64,000 nt of DNA from Petrolisthes cinctipes. Its lineage: Eukaryota; Arthropoda; Malacostraca; Decapoda; Porcellanidae. This document shows, in pieces, positions 10,280-23,584 of this stretch; the first letter of the stretch is position 1, and the number at the start of each line of letters is the position of its first letter. Under the pieces are notes generated by a model. The model was not told the origin of the DNA, did no database searches, and was given only the letters and a program-made list of their open reading frames with translations. Location: the NCBI GenBank assembly GCA_033782935.1, contig JAWQEG010000135.1, positions 1,180,501-1,244,500 on the forward strand, in the 5' to 3' direction. The position numbers were made by a program, and so were the translations under genes.

Positions 10280-11124
10280 GACATGTACAGATCGCTTCTG
10301 GGACCCAAAATTATCGAATTTTCGGGTGTTTTGAGGTTGAATTTGAGATATAAACGAGTGCAGAACATGCATACACATGTTCAATTTGGGTACCTAAAAT
10401 ATCGATTTTTAGCATGTTTTGGGCCTGCATCTGAGTAGGCATGTACAGATCGCTTCTGGGACCCCAAAATATCGAATTTTCGGGTGTTTTGAGCCTGAAT
10501 TTGAGATATAAACGGGTACAGAAGATGCATGCACATATCGACTTTGGACACTTAAAATATCGATTTTTAGCATGTTTTGAGCCAATATTTTGAAAACATT
10601 CTAGCAATGACTAGACATGTACAGATCGCTTCTGGGACCCAAAATTATCGAATTTTCGGGTGTTTTGAGGTTGAATTTGAGATATAAACGAGTGCAGAAC
10701 ATGCATACGCATGTTCAATTTGGGTACCTAAAATATCGATTTTTACCTTTTTTTGTTCTTGCATCTGAGTAGGCATGTACAGATCGCTTCTGGGACCCCA
10801 AAATATCGAATTTTCGGGTGTTTGGAGCCTGAATTTGAGATATAAACGGGTTCAGAAGATGCATGCACATATCGACTTTTGGGCACCTAAAAGATCGATT
10901 TTCAGTATGTTTTGGGCCTGTATCTTGAAAATACTCTAACACGGAGTAGGCATGTACAGTTTTCTTCTGGGACCCCAAAATACCGAATTTTCGGGTGTTT
11001 GGAGCCTGAATTTGAGATATAAACGGTTACAGAAGATGCATGCACATATCGACTTCGGACACTTAAAATATCGATTTTTAGCATGTTTTGAGCCTATATT
11101 TTGAAAACATTCTAGCACTGACTA
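10280..11124 (+). repeat. 845-bp pentamer, copy 1
   Basis: Unit lengths are 158+176+158+177+176 (starts 10280, 10438, 10614, 10772 and 10949). The same five-unit order recurs at 12579-13422 and 13423-14267. It includes one S2 unit with the normal AGCATGTTTTGGGCCTGC and one with the altered ACCTTTTTTTGTTCTTGC. Downstream it continues directly into the rest of the 967-bp core. Confidence 0.85.
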
Positions 11125-11580
11125 GACATGTACAGATCGCTTCTGGGATCCAAAATTATCGAATTTTCGGGTGTTTTGAGGTTGAATTTGAGATATAAAC
11201 GAGTGCAGAACATGCATACACATGTTCAATTTGGGTACCTAAAATATCGATTTTTAGAATGTTTTGGTCCTGCATCTGAGTAGGCATGTACAGATCGCTT
11301 CTGGGACCCCAAAATATCCAATTTTCGGGTGTTTGGAGCCTGAATTTAAGATATAAACGGGTACAGAAGATGCATGCACATATCGACTTTTGGGCACCTA
11401 AAAGATCGATTTTCAGTATGTTTTGAGCCTGTATTTTGAAAATACTCTAACACGGAGTAGGCATGTACAGTTCGCTTCTGGGACCCCAACATATCAAATT
11501 TTAGGGTGTTTTGGGCCTGAATTTGAGATATCGACTTCATGTTTTCGGCCTATATTTTGAAAATATTCTAGCACTAAGTA
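10614..11580 (+). repeat. 967-bp six-monomer core, copy 1
   Basis: Unit lengths are 158+177+176+158+177+121 (starts 10614, 10772, 10949, 11125, 11283 and 11460). It ends with the S3 unit carrying CCCCAACATATC. The first S2 unit has the T-rich ACCTTTTTTTG block. The segment 10614-12255 as a whole recurs 3143 bp downstream at 13757-15398, with the same order of units. Confidence 0.88.
11460..11580 (+). repeat. Shortest monomer class S3 (121 bp), first example
   Basis: ATATCGACTT is joined directly to CATGTTTTCGGCC. The unit has the S1 deletion in half A and also lacks about 26 bp covering TGGGCACCTAAAATATCG and the following T-run, so the B-half dyad is gone. It also carries CCCCAACATATC in place of CCCCAAAATATC. 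All 11 copies (starts 11460, 14603, 17244, 18857, 19811, 20972, 22437, 24431, 26573, 29390 and 31882) share these changes, so they descend from one event. Confidence 0.92.
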
Positions 11581-12578
11581 GGCATGTACAGATCACTTCT
11601 GGGACCCCAAAATGTCGAATTTTCGGGTGTTTTGAGCCTGAATTTGAGATATAAACGGGTACAGATGATGCACGCACATATCGACTTTGGACACTTAAAA
11701 TAACGATTTTTAGCATGTTTTGAGCCTATATTTTGAAAAAAATCTACACTGAGTAGGCATGTACAGATTGCTTCTGGGACCCAAAAATATCGAATTTTCG
11801 GGTGTTTTGAGGTTAAATTTGGGATATAAATGGGTACAGAAGATGCATTTACATATCGACTTTTGGGCACCTAAAAGATCGATTTTCAGTATGTTTTGAG
11901 CCTGTATTTTGAAAATACTCTAACACGGAGTAGGCATGTACAGTTCGCTTCTGGGACCCCAAAATATCGAATTTTCGGGTGTTTTGGGCCTGAATTTGAG
12001 ATATCGACTTTGAGGACCTAAAATATCGATTTTTAGAATGTTTTAGGCCTATATTTTGAAAATATTCTAGCACTAAGTAGGCATGTACAGATCACTTCTG
12101 GGACCCCAAAATATCGAATTTTCGAGTGTTTTGAGCCTGAATTTAAGATATAAACGTGTACTGATGATGCATGCACATATCGACTTTGGACACTTAAAAT
12201 ATCGATTTTTAGAATGTTTTGAGCCTTTATTTTGAAAAAATTCTAGCACTGAGTAGGCATGTACAGATTGCTTCTGGGACCCCAAAATATCGATTTTTTG
12301 GGTGTTTTTGGCCTGAATTTGAGATATCGACTTTAGACACTTAAAATATCGATTTTCAGCATGCTTTGGGCCTGTATTTTGAAAACATTCTAGCACTGAG
12401 TAGGCATGTACAGATCGCTTCTGGGACCCAAAAATATCGAATTTTCGGGTGTTTTGAGCCTGAAATTGAGATATAAACGGGTACAGAAGATGCATGCACA
12501 TATCGACTTTGGACACTTAAAATATCGATTTTTAGCATGTTTTCAGCCTATATTTTGAAAACATTCTAGCAATGACTA

Positions 12579-13422
12579 GACATGTACAGATCGCTTCTGG
12601 GACCCAAAATTATCGAATTTTCGGGTGTTTTGAGGTTGAATTTGAGATATAAACGAGTGCAGAACATTCATACACATGTTCAATTTGGGTACCTAAAATA
12701 TCGATTTTTATCATGTTTTGGGCCTGCATCTGAGTAGGCATGTACAGATCGCTTCTGGGACCCCAAAAAATCGAATTTCGGGTGTTTGGAGCCTGAATTT
12801 GAGATATAAACGGGTACAGAAGATGCATGCACATATCGACTTTGGACACTTAAAATATCGATTTTTAGCATGTTTTGAGCCTATATTTTGAAAACATTCT
12901 AGCAATGACTAGACATGTACAGATCGCTTCTGGGACCCAAAATTATCGAATTTTCGGGTGTTTTGAGGTTGAATTTGAGATATAAACGAGTGCAGAACAT
13001 GCATACACATGTTCAATTTGGGTACCTAAAATATCGATATTTACCTTTTTTTGTTCTTGCATCTGAGTAGGCATGTACAGATCGCTTCTGGGACCCCAAA
13101 ATATCGAATTTTCGGGTGTTTGGAGCCTGAATTTGAGATATAAACGGGTTCAGAAGATGCATGCACATATCGACTTTTGGGCACCTAAAAGATCGATTTT
13201 CAGTATGTTTTGGGCCTGTATCTTGATAATACTCTAACACGGAGTAGGCATGTACAGTTTGCTTCTGGGACCCCAAAATACCGAATTTTCGGGTGTTTGG
13301 AGCCTGAATTTGAGATATAAACGGGTACAGAAGATGCATGCACATATCGACTTCGGACACTTAAAATATCGATTTTTAGCATGTTTTGAGCCTATATTTT
13401 GAAAACATTCTAGCACTGACTA
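12579..13422 (+). repeat. 845-bp pentamer, copy 2
   Basis: Starts are at 12579, 12737, 12912, 13070 and 13247, the same order as 10280-11124. One base shorter overall: the 12737 unit has lost single bases (CCCCAAAAAATCG and CGAATTTCGGG). It is followed immediately by copy 3, so copies 2 and 3 form a direct tandem pair. Confidence 0.85.
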
Positions 13423-14267
13423 GACATGTACAGATCGCTTCTGGGACCCAAAATTATCGAATTTTCGGGTGTTTTGAGGTTGAATTTGAGATATAAACGA
13501 GTGCAGAACATGCATACACATGTTCAATTTGGGTACCTAAAATATCGATTTTTAGCATGTTTTGGGCCTGCATCTGAGTAGGCATGTACAGATCGCTTCT
13601 GGGACCCCAAAATATCGAATTTTCGGGTGTTTGGAGCCTGAATTTGAGATATAAACGGGTACAGAAGATGCATGCACATATCGACTTTGGACACTTAAAA
13701 TATCGATTTTTAGCATGTTTTGAGCCTATATTTTGAAAACATTCTAGCAATGACTAGACATGTACAGATCGCTTCTGGGACCCAAAATTATCGAATTTTC
13801 GGGTGTTTTGAGGTTGAATTTGAGATATAAACGAGTGCAGAACATGCATACACATGTTCAATTTGGGTACCTAAAATATCGATATTTACCTTTTTTTGTA
13901 CTTGCATCTGAGTAGGCATGTACAGATCGCTTCTGGGACCCCAAAATATCGAATTTTCGGGTGTTTGGAGCCTGAATTTGAGATATAAACGGGTTCAGAA
14001 GATGCATGCACATATCGACTTTTGGGCACCTAAAAGATCGATTTTCAGTATGTTTTGGGCCTGTATCTTGAAAATACTCTTACACGGAGTAGGCATGTAC
14101 AGTTTGCTTCTGGGACCCCAAAATACCGAATTTTCGGGTGTTTGGAGCCTGAATTTGAGATATAAACGGGTACAGAAGATGCATGCACATATCGACTTCG
14201 GACACTTAAAATATCGATTTTTAGCATGTTTTGAGCCTATATTTTGAAAACATTCTAGCACTGACTA
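13423..14267 (+). repeat. 845-bp pentamer, copy 3
   Basis: Starts are at 13423, 13581, 13757, 13915 and 14092. It is highly similar to copy 2, including the CGATATTTACC variant shared by 13042 and 13887. Copy 3 runs on into S2 (14268), a full unit and S3, completing a 967-bp core. Confidence 0.85.
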
Positions 14268-14723
14268 GACATGTACAGATCGCTTCTGGGACCCAAAATT
14301 ATCGAATTTTCGGGTGTTTTGAGGTTGAATTTGAGATATAAACGAGTGCAGAACATGCATACACATGTTTAATTTGGGTACCTAAAATATCGATTTTTAG
14401 AATGTTTTGGGCCTGCATCTGAGTAGGCATGTACAGATCGCTTCTGGGACCCCAAAATATCCAATTTTCGGGTGTTTGGAGCCTGAATTTAAGATATAAA
14501 CGGGTACAGAAGATGCATGCACATATCGACTTTTGGGCACCTAAAAGATCGATTTTCAGTATGTTTTGGGCCTGTATTTTGAAAATACTCTAACACGGAG
14601 TAGGCATGTACAGTTCGCTTCTGGGACCCCAACATATCAAATTTTAGGGTGTTTTGGGCCTGAATTTGAGATATCGACTTCATGTTTTGGGCTTATATTT
14701 TGAAAATATTCTAGCACTAAGTA
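13757..14723 (+). repeat. 967-bp six-monomer core, copy 2
   Basis: Starts are at 13757, 13915, 14092, 14268, 14426 and 14603. The order of lengths is identical to copy 1 and it carries the T-rich block at about 13887. It is followed by 175+177+147+176 units exactly as in copy 1, so the similarity continues to about 15398. Confidence 0.88.
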
Positions 14724-15398
14724 GGCATGTACAGATCACTTCTGGGACCCCAAAATGTCGAATTTTCGGGTGTTTTGAGCCTGAATTTGAGATATAAACG
14801 GGTACAGATGATGCACGCACATATCGACTTTGGACACTTAAAATAACGATTTTTAGCATGTTTTGAGCCTATATTTTGAAAAAAATCTACACTGAGTAGG
14901 CATGTACAGATCGCTTCTGGGACCCAAAAATATCGAATTTTCGGGTGTTTTGAGGTTAAATTTGGGATATAAATGGGTACAGAAGATGCATTTACATATC
15001 GACTTTTGGGCACCTAAAAGATCGATTTTCAGTATGTTTTGAGCCTGTATTTTGAAAATACTCTAACACGGAGTAGGCATGTACAGTTCGCTTCTGGGAC
15101 CCCAAAATATCGAATTTTCGGGTGTTTTGGGCCTGAATTTGAGATATCGACTTTGAGGACCTAAAATATCGATTTTTAGAATGTTTTGGGCCTATATTTT
15201 GAAAATATTCTAGCACTAAGTAGGCATGTACAGATCACTTCTGGGACCCCAAAATATCGAATTTTCGAGTGTTTTGAGCCTGAATTTAAGATATAAACGT
15301 GTACAGATGATGCATGCACATATCGACTTTGGACACTTAAAATATCGATTTTTAGCATGTTTTGAGCCTATATTTTGAAAAAATTCTAGCACTGAGTA

Positions 15399-15692
15399 GG
15401 CATGTACAGATCGCTTCTGGGACCCCAAAATATCGATTTTTTGGGTGTTTTTGGCCTGAATTTGAGATATCTACTTTAGACACTTAAAATATCGATTTTC
15501 AGCATGCTTTGGGCCTATATTTTGAAAACATACTAGCACTGAGTAGGCATGTACAGATCGCTTCTGGGACCCCAAAATATCGATTTTTTGGGTGTTTTTG
15601 GCCTGAATTTGAGATATCTACTTTAGACACTTAAAATATCGATTTTCAGCATGCTTTGGGCCTATATTTTGAAAACATACTAGCACTGAGTA
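15399..15692 (+). repeat. Two consecutive identical S1 units (147 bp each)
   Basis: The units 15399-15545 and 15546-15692 read identically by eye. Both carry private variants: GATATCTACTTTAG instead of GATATCGACTTTAG, and AAAACATACTAGC. Related S1 units in other HOR copies (12256, 25227, 27692) occur singly. This is a single-monomer tandem duplication too young to have accumulated differences. Confidence 0.9.
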
Positions 15693-16397
15693 GGCATGTA
15701 CAGATCGCTTCTGGGACCCCAAAATATCGAATTTTCGGGTATTTTGAGCCTGAATTTGAGATATAAACGGGTACAGAGGATGCATGCACATATTGACTTT
15801 GGGCACCTAAAATATCGATTTTCAGCATGTTTTAGGCCTGTATTTTGAAAATACTCTAACTAGGAGTAGGCATGTACAGATCGCTTCTGGGACCCAAAAA
15901 TATCGAATTTTCGGGTGTTTTGAGCCTGAAATTGAGATATAAACGGGTACAGAAGATGCATGCACATATCGACTTTGGACACTTAAAATATCGATTTTTA
16001 GCATGTTTTCAGCCTATATTTTGAAAACATTCTGGCACTGACTAGAGATGTACAGATCGCATCTGGGACCCAAAATTATCAAATTTTCGGGTGTTTTGAG
16101 GTTAAATTTGAGATATAAACGAGTACAGAAGATGCATACACATGTTGACTTTGGGCACCTAAAATATCGATTTTTAAGCATGTTTTGGGCCTATATTTTA
16201 AAAATATTCTGGCACTGAGTATGCATGTACAGATCGCTTCTGGGACCCCAAAATATCGAATTTTTGGGTGTTTTGAGCCTGAATTTGAGATATAAGCGGG
16301 TACAGAAGATGCATGCACATATCGACTTTGGACACTTAAAAGATCGATTTTTAGCATGTTTTGAGCCTATATTTTGAAAACATTCTAGCACTGACTA

Positions 16398-17364
16398 GAC
16401 ATGTACAGATCGCTTCTGGGACATACAATTATCGAATTTTCCGGTGTTTTGAGGTTGAATTTGAGATATAAACGAGTGCAGAAGATGCATACACATGTTC
16501 AATTTGGGTACCTAAAATATCGATTTTTAGCATGTTTTGGGCTTGCATCTGAGTAGGCATGTACAGATCGCTTCTGGGACCCCAAAATATCGAATTTTCG
16601 GGTGTTTGGAGCCTAAATTTGAGATATAAACGGGTTCAGAAGATGCAGGCACATATCGACTTTTGGGCACCTAAAAGATCGATTTTCAGTATGTTTTGGG
16701 CCTGTATCTTGAAAATACTCTAACACGGAGTAGGCATGTACAGTTTGCTTCTGGGACCCCAAAATACCGAATTTTCGGGTGTTTGGAGCCTGAATTTGAG
16801 ATATAAACGGGTACAGAAGATGCATGCACATATCGACTTCGGACACTTAAAATATCGATTTTTAGCATGTTTTCAGCCTATATTTTGAAAACATTCTAGC
16901 ACTGACTAGACATGTACAGATCGCTTCTGGGACCCAAAATTATCGAATTTTCGGGTGTTTTGAGGTTGAATTTGAGATATAAACGAGTGCAGAACATGCA
17001 TACACATGTTCAATTTGGGTACCTAAAATATCGATTTTAAGAATGTTTTGGGCCTGCATCTGAGTAGGCATGTACAGATCGCTTCTGGGACCTCAAAATA
17101 TCCAATTTTCGGGTGTTTGGAGCCTGAATTTAAGATATAAACGTGTACAGAAGATGCATGCACATATCGACTTTTGGGCACCTAAAAGATCGATTTTCAG
17201 TATGTTTTGGGCCTGTATTTTGAAAATACTCTAACACGGACTAGGCATGTACAGTTCGCTTCTGGGACCCCAACATATCGAATTTTAGGGTGTTTTGGGC
17301 CTGAATTTGAGATATCGACTTCATGTTTTGGGCCTATATTTTGAAAATATTCTAGCACTAAGTA
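16398..17364 (+). repeat. 967-bp six-monomer core, copy 3
   Basis: Starts are at 16398, 16556, 16733, 16909, 17067 and 17244. The first unit has CTGGGACATACAATTATC with TTTTCCGGTG and ends in GGGCTTGCATCTG, features that define the second core subtype. After the S3 unit the order departs from copies 1 and 2: 147+176+158+147. Confidence 0.88.
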
Positions 17365-17992
17365 GGCATGTACAGATCGCTTCTGGGACCCCAAAATATC
17401 GATTTTTTGGGTGTTTTTGGCCTGAATTTGAGATATCGACTTTAGACACTTAAAATATCGATTTTCAGCATTCTTTGGGCCTGTATTTTGAAAACATTCT
17501 AGCACTGAGTAGGCATGTACAGATCGCTTCTGGGACCCCAAAATACCGAATTTTCGGGTGTTTGGAGCCTGAATTTGAGATATAAACGGGTACAGAAGAT
17601 GCATGCACATATCGACTTCGGACACTTAAAATATCGATTTTTAGCATGTTTTGAGCCTATATTTTGAAAACATTCTAGCACTGACTAGACATGTACAGAT
17701 CGCTTCTGGGACACAAAATTATCGAATTTTCGGGTGTTTTGAGGTTGAATTTGAGATATAAACGAGTGCAGAACATGCATACACATGTTCAATTTGGGTA
17801 CCTAAAATATCGATTTTTAGAATGTTTTGGGCCTGCAACTAAGTAGGCATGTACAGATCGCTTCTGGGACCCCAAAATATCGATTTTTTGGGTGTTTTTG
17901 GCCTGAATTTGAGATATCGACTTTAGACACTTAAAATATCGATTTTCAGCATTCTTTGGGCCTGTATTTTGAAAACATTCTAGCACTGAGTA

Positions 17993-19800
17993 GGCATGTA
18001 CAGATCGCTTCTGGGACCCCATAATATCGAATTTTCGGGTATTTTGAGCCTGAATTTGAGATATAAACGGGTACATAGGATGCATGCACATATTGACTTT
18101 GGGCACCTAAAATATCGATTTTCAGCATGTTTTAGGCCTATATTTTGAAAATACTCTAACTAGGAGTAGGCATGTACAGATCGCTTCTGGGACCCAAAAA
18201 TATCGAATTTTCGGGTGTTTTGAGCCTGAAATTGAGATATAAACGGGTACAGAAGATGCATGCACATATCGACTTTGGACACTTAAAATATCGATTTTTA
18301 GCATGTTTTCAGCCTATATTTTGAAAACATTCTGGCACTGACTAGACATGTACAGATCGCATCTGGGACCCAAAATTATCAAATTTTCGGGTGTTTTGAG
18401 GTTAAATTTGAGATATAAACGAGTGCAGAAGATGCATACACATGTTGACTTTGGGCACCTAAAATATCGATTTTTAACCATGTTTTGGGCCTATATTTTA
18501 AAAATATTCTGGCACTGAGTAGGCATGTACAGATCGCTTCTGGGACCCCAAAATATCGAATTTTTGGGTGTTTTGAGCCTGAATTTGAGATATAAACGAG
18601 TGCAGAACATGCATACACATGTTCAATTTGGGTACCTAAAATATCGATTTTTTGCATGTTTTGGGCCTGCATCTGAGTAGGCATGTACAGATCGCTTCTG
18701 GGACCCCAAAATATCCAATTTTCGGGTGTTTGGAGCCTGAATTTGAGATATAAACGGGTACAGAAAATGCATGCACATATCGACTTTTGGGCACCTAAAA
18801 GATCGATTTTCAGTATGTTTTGGGCCTGTATTTTGAAAATACTCTAACACGGAGTAGGCATGTACAGTTCGCTTCTGGGACCCCAACATATAGGATTTTA
18901 GGGTGTTTTGGGCCTGAATTTGAGATATCGACTTCATGTTTTCGGCCTATATTTTGAAAATATTCTAGCACTAAGTAGGCATGTACAGATCGCTTCTAGG
19001 ACCCAAAAATACCGAATTTTCGGGTGTTTTGAGCCTGAATTTGAGATATAAACGGGTACAGATGATGCATGCACATATCGACTTTGGACACTTAAAATAT
19101 CGATTTTTAGCATGTTTTGAGCCTATATTTTGAAAAAATTCTTCACTGAGTAGGCATGTACAGATCGCTTCTGGGACCCAAAAATATCGAATTTTCGGGT
19201 GTTTTGGGCCTGAATTTGAGATATCGACTTTGAGGACCTAAAATATCGATTTTTAGAATGTTTTGGGCCTATATTTTGAAAATATTCTAGCACTAAGTAG
19301 GCATGTACAGATCACTTCTGGGACCCCAAAATATCGAATTTTCGGGTGTTTTGAGCCTGAATTTGAGATATAAACGGGTACAGAAGATGCATGCACATAT
19401 CGACTTTGGACACTTAAAAGATCGATTTTTAGCATGTTTTGAGCCTATATTTTGAGAACATTCTAGCACTGACTAGACATGTACAGATCGCTTCTGGGAC
19501 ATAAAATTATCGAATTTTCCGGTGTTTTGAGGTTGAATTTGAGATATAAACGAGTGCAGAAGATGCATACACATGTTCAATTTGGGTACCTAAAATATCG
19601 ATTTTTAGCATGTTTTGGGCTTGCATCTGATTAGGCATGTACAGATCGCTTCTGGGACCCCAAAATATCGAATTTTCGGGTGTTTGGAGCCTGAATTTGA
19701 GATATAAACGGGTTCAGAAGATGCATGCACATATCGACTTTTGGGCACCTAAAAGATCGATTTTCAGTATGTTTTGGGCCTGTATTTTGAAAATACTCTA
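17993..19800 (+). repeat. 1.8-kb segment, copy 1 of a 2115-bp-offset pair
   Basis: Unit starts 17993, 18169, 18345, 18522, 18680, 18857, 18978, 19153, 19300, 19476 and 19634 are each repeated 2115 bp downstream. The segment includes a 954-bp hexamer (158+177+121+175+147+176) and S2 and S3 units. Private shared variants include TTTTTTGCATGTTTTGGGCC and AAAATTCTTCACTGAG. Similarity ends near 19810, where this copy goes to S3 and the other to a full unit. Confidence 0.86.
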
Positions 19801-20107
19801 ACACGGAGTAGGCATGTACAGTTCGCTTCTGGGACCCCAACATATCGAATTTTAGGGTTTTTTGGGCCTGAATTTGAGATATCGACTTCATGTTTTGCGC
19901 CTATATTTTGAAAATATTCTAGCACTAAGTAGGCATGTACAGATCACTTCTGGGACCCCAAAATGTCGAATTTTCGGGTGTTTTGAGCCTGAATTTGAGA
20001 TATAAACGGGTACAGATGATGCATGCACATATCGACTTTAGACACTTAAAATATCGATTTTCAGCATGCTTTGGGCCTGTATTTTGAAAACATTCTAGCA
20101 CTGAGTA

Positions 20108-21915
20108 GGCATGTACAGATCGCTTCTGGGACCCCAAAATATCGAATTTTCGGGTATTTTGAGCCTGAATTTGAGATATAAACGGGTACAGAGGATGCAT
20201 GCACATATTGACTTTGAGCACCTAAAATATCGATTTTCAGCATGTTTTAGGCCTGTATTTTGAAAATACTCTAACTAGGAGTAGGCATGTACAGATCGCT
20301 TCTGGGACCCAAAAATATCGAATTTTCGGGTGTTTTGAGCCTGAAATTGAGATATAAACGGGTACAGAAGATGCATGCACATATCGACTTTGGACACTTA
20401 AAATATCGATTTTTAGCATGTTTTCAGCCTATATTTTGAAAACATTCTGGCACTGACTAGACATGTACAGATCGCATATGGGACCCAAAATTATCAAATT
20501 TTCGGGTGTTTTGAGGTTAAATTTGAGATATAAACGAGTACAGAAGATGCATACACATGTTGACTTTTGGCACCTAAAATATCGATTTTTAAGCATGTTT
20601 TGGGCCTATATTTTAAAAATATTCTGGCACTGAGTAGGCATGTACAGATCGCTTCTGGGACCCCAAAATATCGAATTTTTGGGTGTTTTGAGCCTGAATT
20701 TGAGATATAAACGAGTGCAGAACATGCATACACATGTTCAATTTGGGTACCTAAAATATCGATTTTTTGCATGTTTTGGGCCTGCATCTGAGTAGGCATG
20801 TACAGATCGCTTCTGGGACCCCAAAATATCCAATTTTCGGGTGTTTGGAGTCTGAATTTGAGATATAAACGGGTACAGAAGATGCATGCACATATCGACT
20901 TTTGGGCACCTAAAAGATCGATTTTCAGTATGTTTTGGGCCTGTATTTTGAAAATACTCTAACACGGAGTAGGCATGTACAGTTCGCTTCTGGGACCCCA
21001 ACATATCGGATTTTAGGGTGTTTTGGGCCTGAATTTGAGATATCGACTTCATGTTTTGGGCCTATATTTTGAAAATATTCTAGCACTAAGTAGGCATGTA
21101 CAGATCGCTTCTAGGACCCAAAAATACCGAATTTTCGGGTGTTTTGAGCCTGAATTTGAGATATAAACGGGTACAGATGATGCATGCACATATCGACTTT
21201 GGACACTTAAAATATCGATTTTTAGCATGTTTTGAGCCTATATTTTGAAAAAATTCTTCACTGAGTAGGCATGTACAGATCGCTTCTGGGACCCAAAAAT
21301 ATTGGATTTTCGGGAGTTTTGTGCCTGAATTTGAGATATCGACTTTGAGGACCTAAAATATCGATTTTTAGAATGTTTTGGGCCTATATTTTGAAAATAT
21401 TCTAGCACTAAGTAGGCATGTACAGATCACTTCTGGGACCCCAAAATATCGAATTTTCGGGTGTTTTGAGCCTGAATTTGAGATATAAACGGGTACAGAA
21501 GATGCATGCACATATCGACTTTGGACACTTAAAAGATCGATTTTTAGCATGTTTTGAGCCTATATTTTGAAAACATTCTAGCACTGACTAGACATGTACA
21601 GATCGCTTCTGGGACATAAAATTATCGAATTTTCCGGTGTTTTGAGGTTGAATTTGAGATATAAACGAGTGCAGAAGATGCATACACATGTTCAATTTGG
21701 GTACCTAAAATATCGATTTTTAGCATGTTTTGGGCTTGCATCTGAGTAGGCATGTACAGATCGCTTCTGGGACCCCAAAATATCGAATTTTCGGGTGTTT
21801 GGAGCCTGAATTTGAGATATAAACGGGTTCAGAAGATGCATGCACATATCGACTTTTGGGCACCTAAAAGATCGATTTTCAGTATGTTTTCGGCCTGTAT
21901 CTTGAAAATACTCTA
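20108..21915 (+). repeat. 1.8-kb segment, copy 2 of a 2115-bp-offset pair
   Basis: Unit starts 20108, 20284, 20460, 20637, 20795, 20972, 21093, 21268, 21415, 21591 and 21749 mirror copy 1. The same private variants are present, such as AAAATTCTTCACTGAG. One unit here has decayed locally (AATATTGGATTTTCGGGAG near 21300), so mutation has followed the duplication. Confidence 0.86.
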
Positions 21916-22557
21916 ACACGGAGTAGGCATGTACAGTTTGCTTCTGGGACCCCAAAATACCGAATTTTCGGGTGTTTGGAGCCTGAATTTGAGATATAAA
22001 CGGGTACAGAAGATGCATGCACATATCGACTTCGGACACTTAAAATATCGATTTTTAGCATGTTTTGAGCCTATATTTTGAAAACATTCTAGCACTGACT
22101 AGACATGTACAGATCGCTTCTGGGACCCAAAATTATCGAATTTTCGGGTGTTTTGAGGTTGAATTTGAGATATAAACGAGTGCAGAACATGCATACACAT
22201 GTTCAATTTGGGTACCTAAAATATCGATTTTTAGAATGTTTTGGGCCTGCATCTGAGTAGGCATGTACAGATCGCTTCTGGGACCCCAAAATATCCAATT
22301 TTCGGGTGTTTGGAGCCTGAATTTAAGATATAAACGGGTACAGAAGATACATGCACATATCGACTTTTGGGCACCTAAAAGATCGATTTTCAGTATGTTT
22401 TGGGACTGTATTTTGAAAATACTCTAACACGGAGTAGGCATGTACAGTTCGCTTCTGGGACCCCAACATATCGAATTTTAGGGTTTTTTGGGCCTGAATT
22501 TGAGATATCGACTTCATGTTTTGGGCCTATATTTTGAAAATATTCTAGCACTAAGTA
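21591..22557 (+). repeat. 967-bp six-monomer core, copy 4
   Basis: Starts are at 21591, 21749, 21926, 22102, 22260 and 22437. The first unit has CTGGGACATAAAATTATC and TTTTCCGGTG, the second-subtype marks. It begins a 1994-bp twelve-monomer step to copy 5: 967 bp core, then 175+147+176+176+177+176. Confidence 0.88.
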
Positions 22558-23584
22558 GGCATGTACAGATCACTTCTGGGACCCCAAAATGTCGAATTTT
22601 CGGGTGTTTTGAGCCTGAATTTGAGATATAAACGGGTACAGATGATGCATGCACATATCGACTTTAGACACTTAAAATAACGATTTTTAGCATGTTTTTA
22701 GCCTATATTTTGAAAAAATTCTACACTGAGTAGGCATGTACAGATCGCTTCTGGGACCCCAAAATATCGATTTTTTGGGTGTTTTTGGCCTGAATTTGAG
22801 ATATAGAATTTAGACACTTAAAATATCGATTTTCAGCATGCTTTGGGCCTGTATTTTGAAAACATTCTAGCACTGAGTAGGCATGTACAGATCGCTTCTG
22901 GGACCCCAAAATATCGAATTTTCGGGTATTTTGAGCCTGAATTTGAGATATAAACGGGTACAGAGGATGCATGCACATATTGACTTTGAGCACCTAAAAT
23001 ATCGATTTTCAGCATGTTTTAGACCTGTATTTTGAAAATACTCTAACTAGGAGTAGGCATGTACAGATCGCTTCTGGGACCCAAAAATATCGAATTTTCG
23101 GGTGTTTTGAGCCTGAAATTGAGATATAAACGGGTACAGAAGATGCATGCACATATCGACTTTGGACACTTAAAATATCGATTTTTAGCATGTTTTCAGC
23201 CTATATTTTGAAAACATTCTGGCACTGACTAGACATGTACAGATCGCATCTGGGACCTAAAATTATCAAATTTTCGGGTGTTTTGAGGTTAAATTTGAGA
23301 TATAAACGAGTACAGAAGATGCATACACATGTTGACTTTGGGCACCTAAAATATCGATTTTTAAGCATGTTTTGGACCTATATTTTAAAAATATTCTGGC
23401 ACTGAGTAGGCATGTACAGATCGCTTCTGGGACCCCAAAATATTGAATTTTTGGGTGTTTTGAGCCTGAATTTGAGATATAAACGGGTACAGAAGATGCA
23501 TGCACATATCGACTATGGACACTTAAAAGATCGATTTTTAGCATGTTTTGAGCCTATATTTTGAAAACATTCTAGCACTGACTA

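Noticed and set aside
10735..10765. T-rich ACCTTTTTTTG block as a poly(T) terminator or retroposed tail
   Set aside because: It substitutes for bases at the same length as the normal unit. The spacing stays 158 bp, so nothing was inserted, and no transcript feature precedes it.
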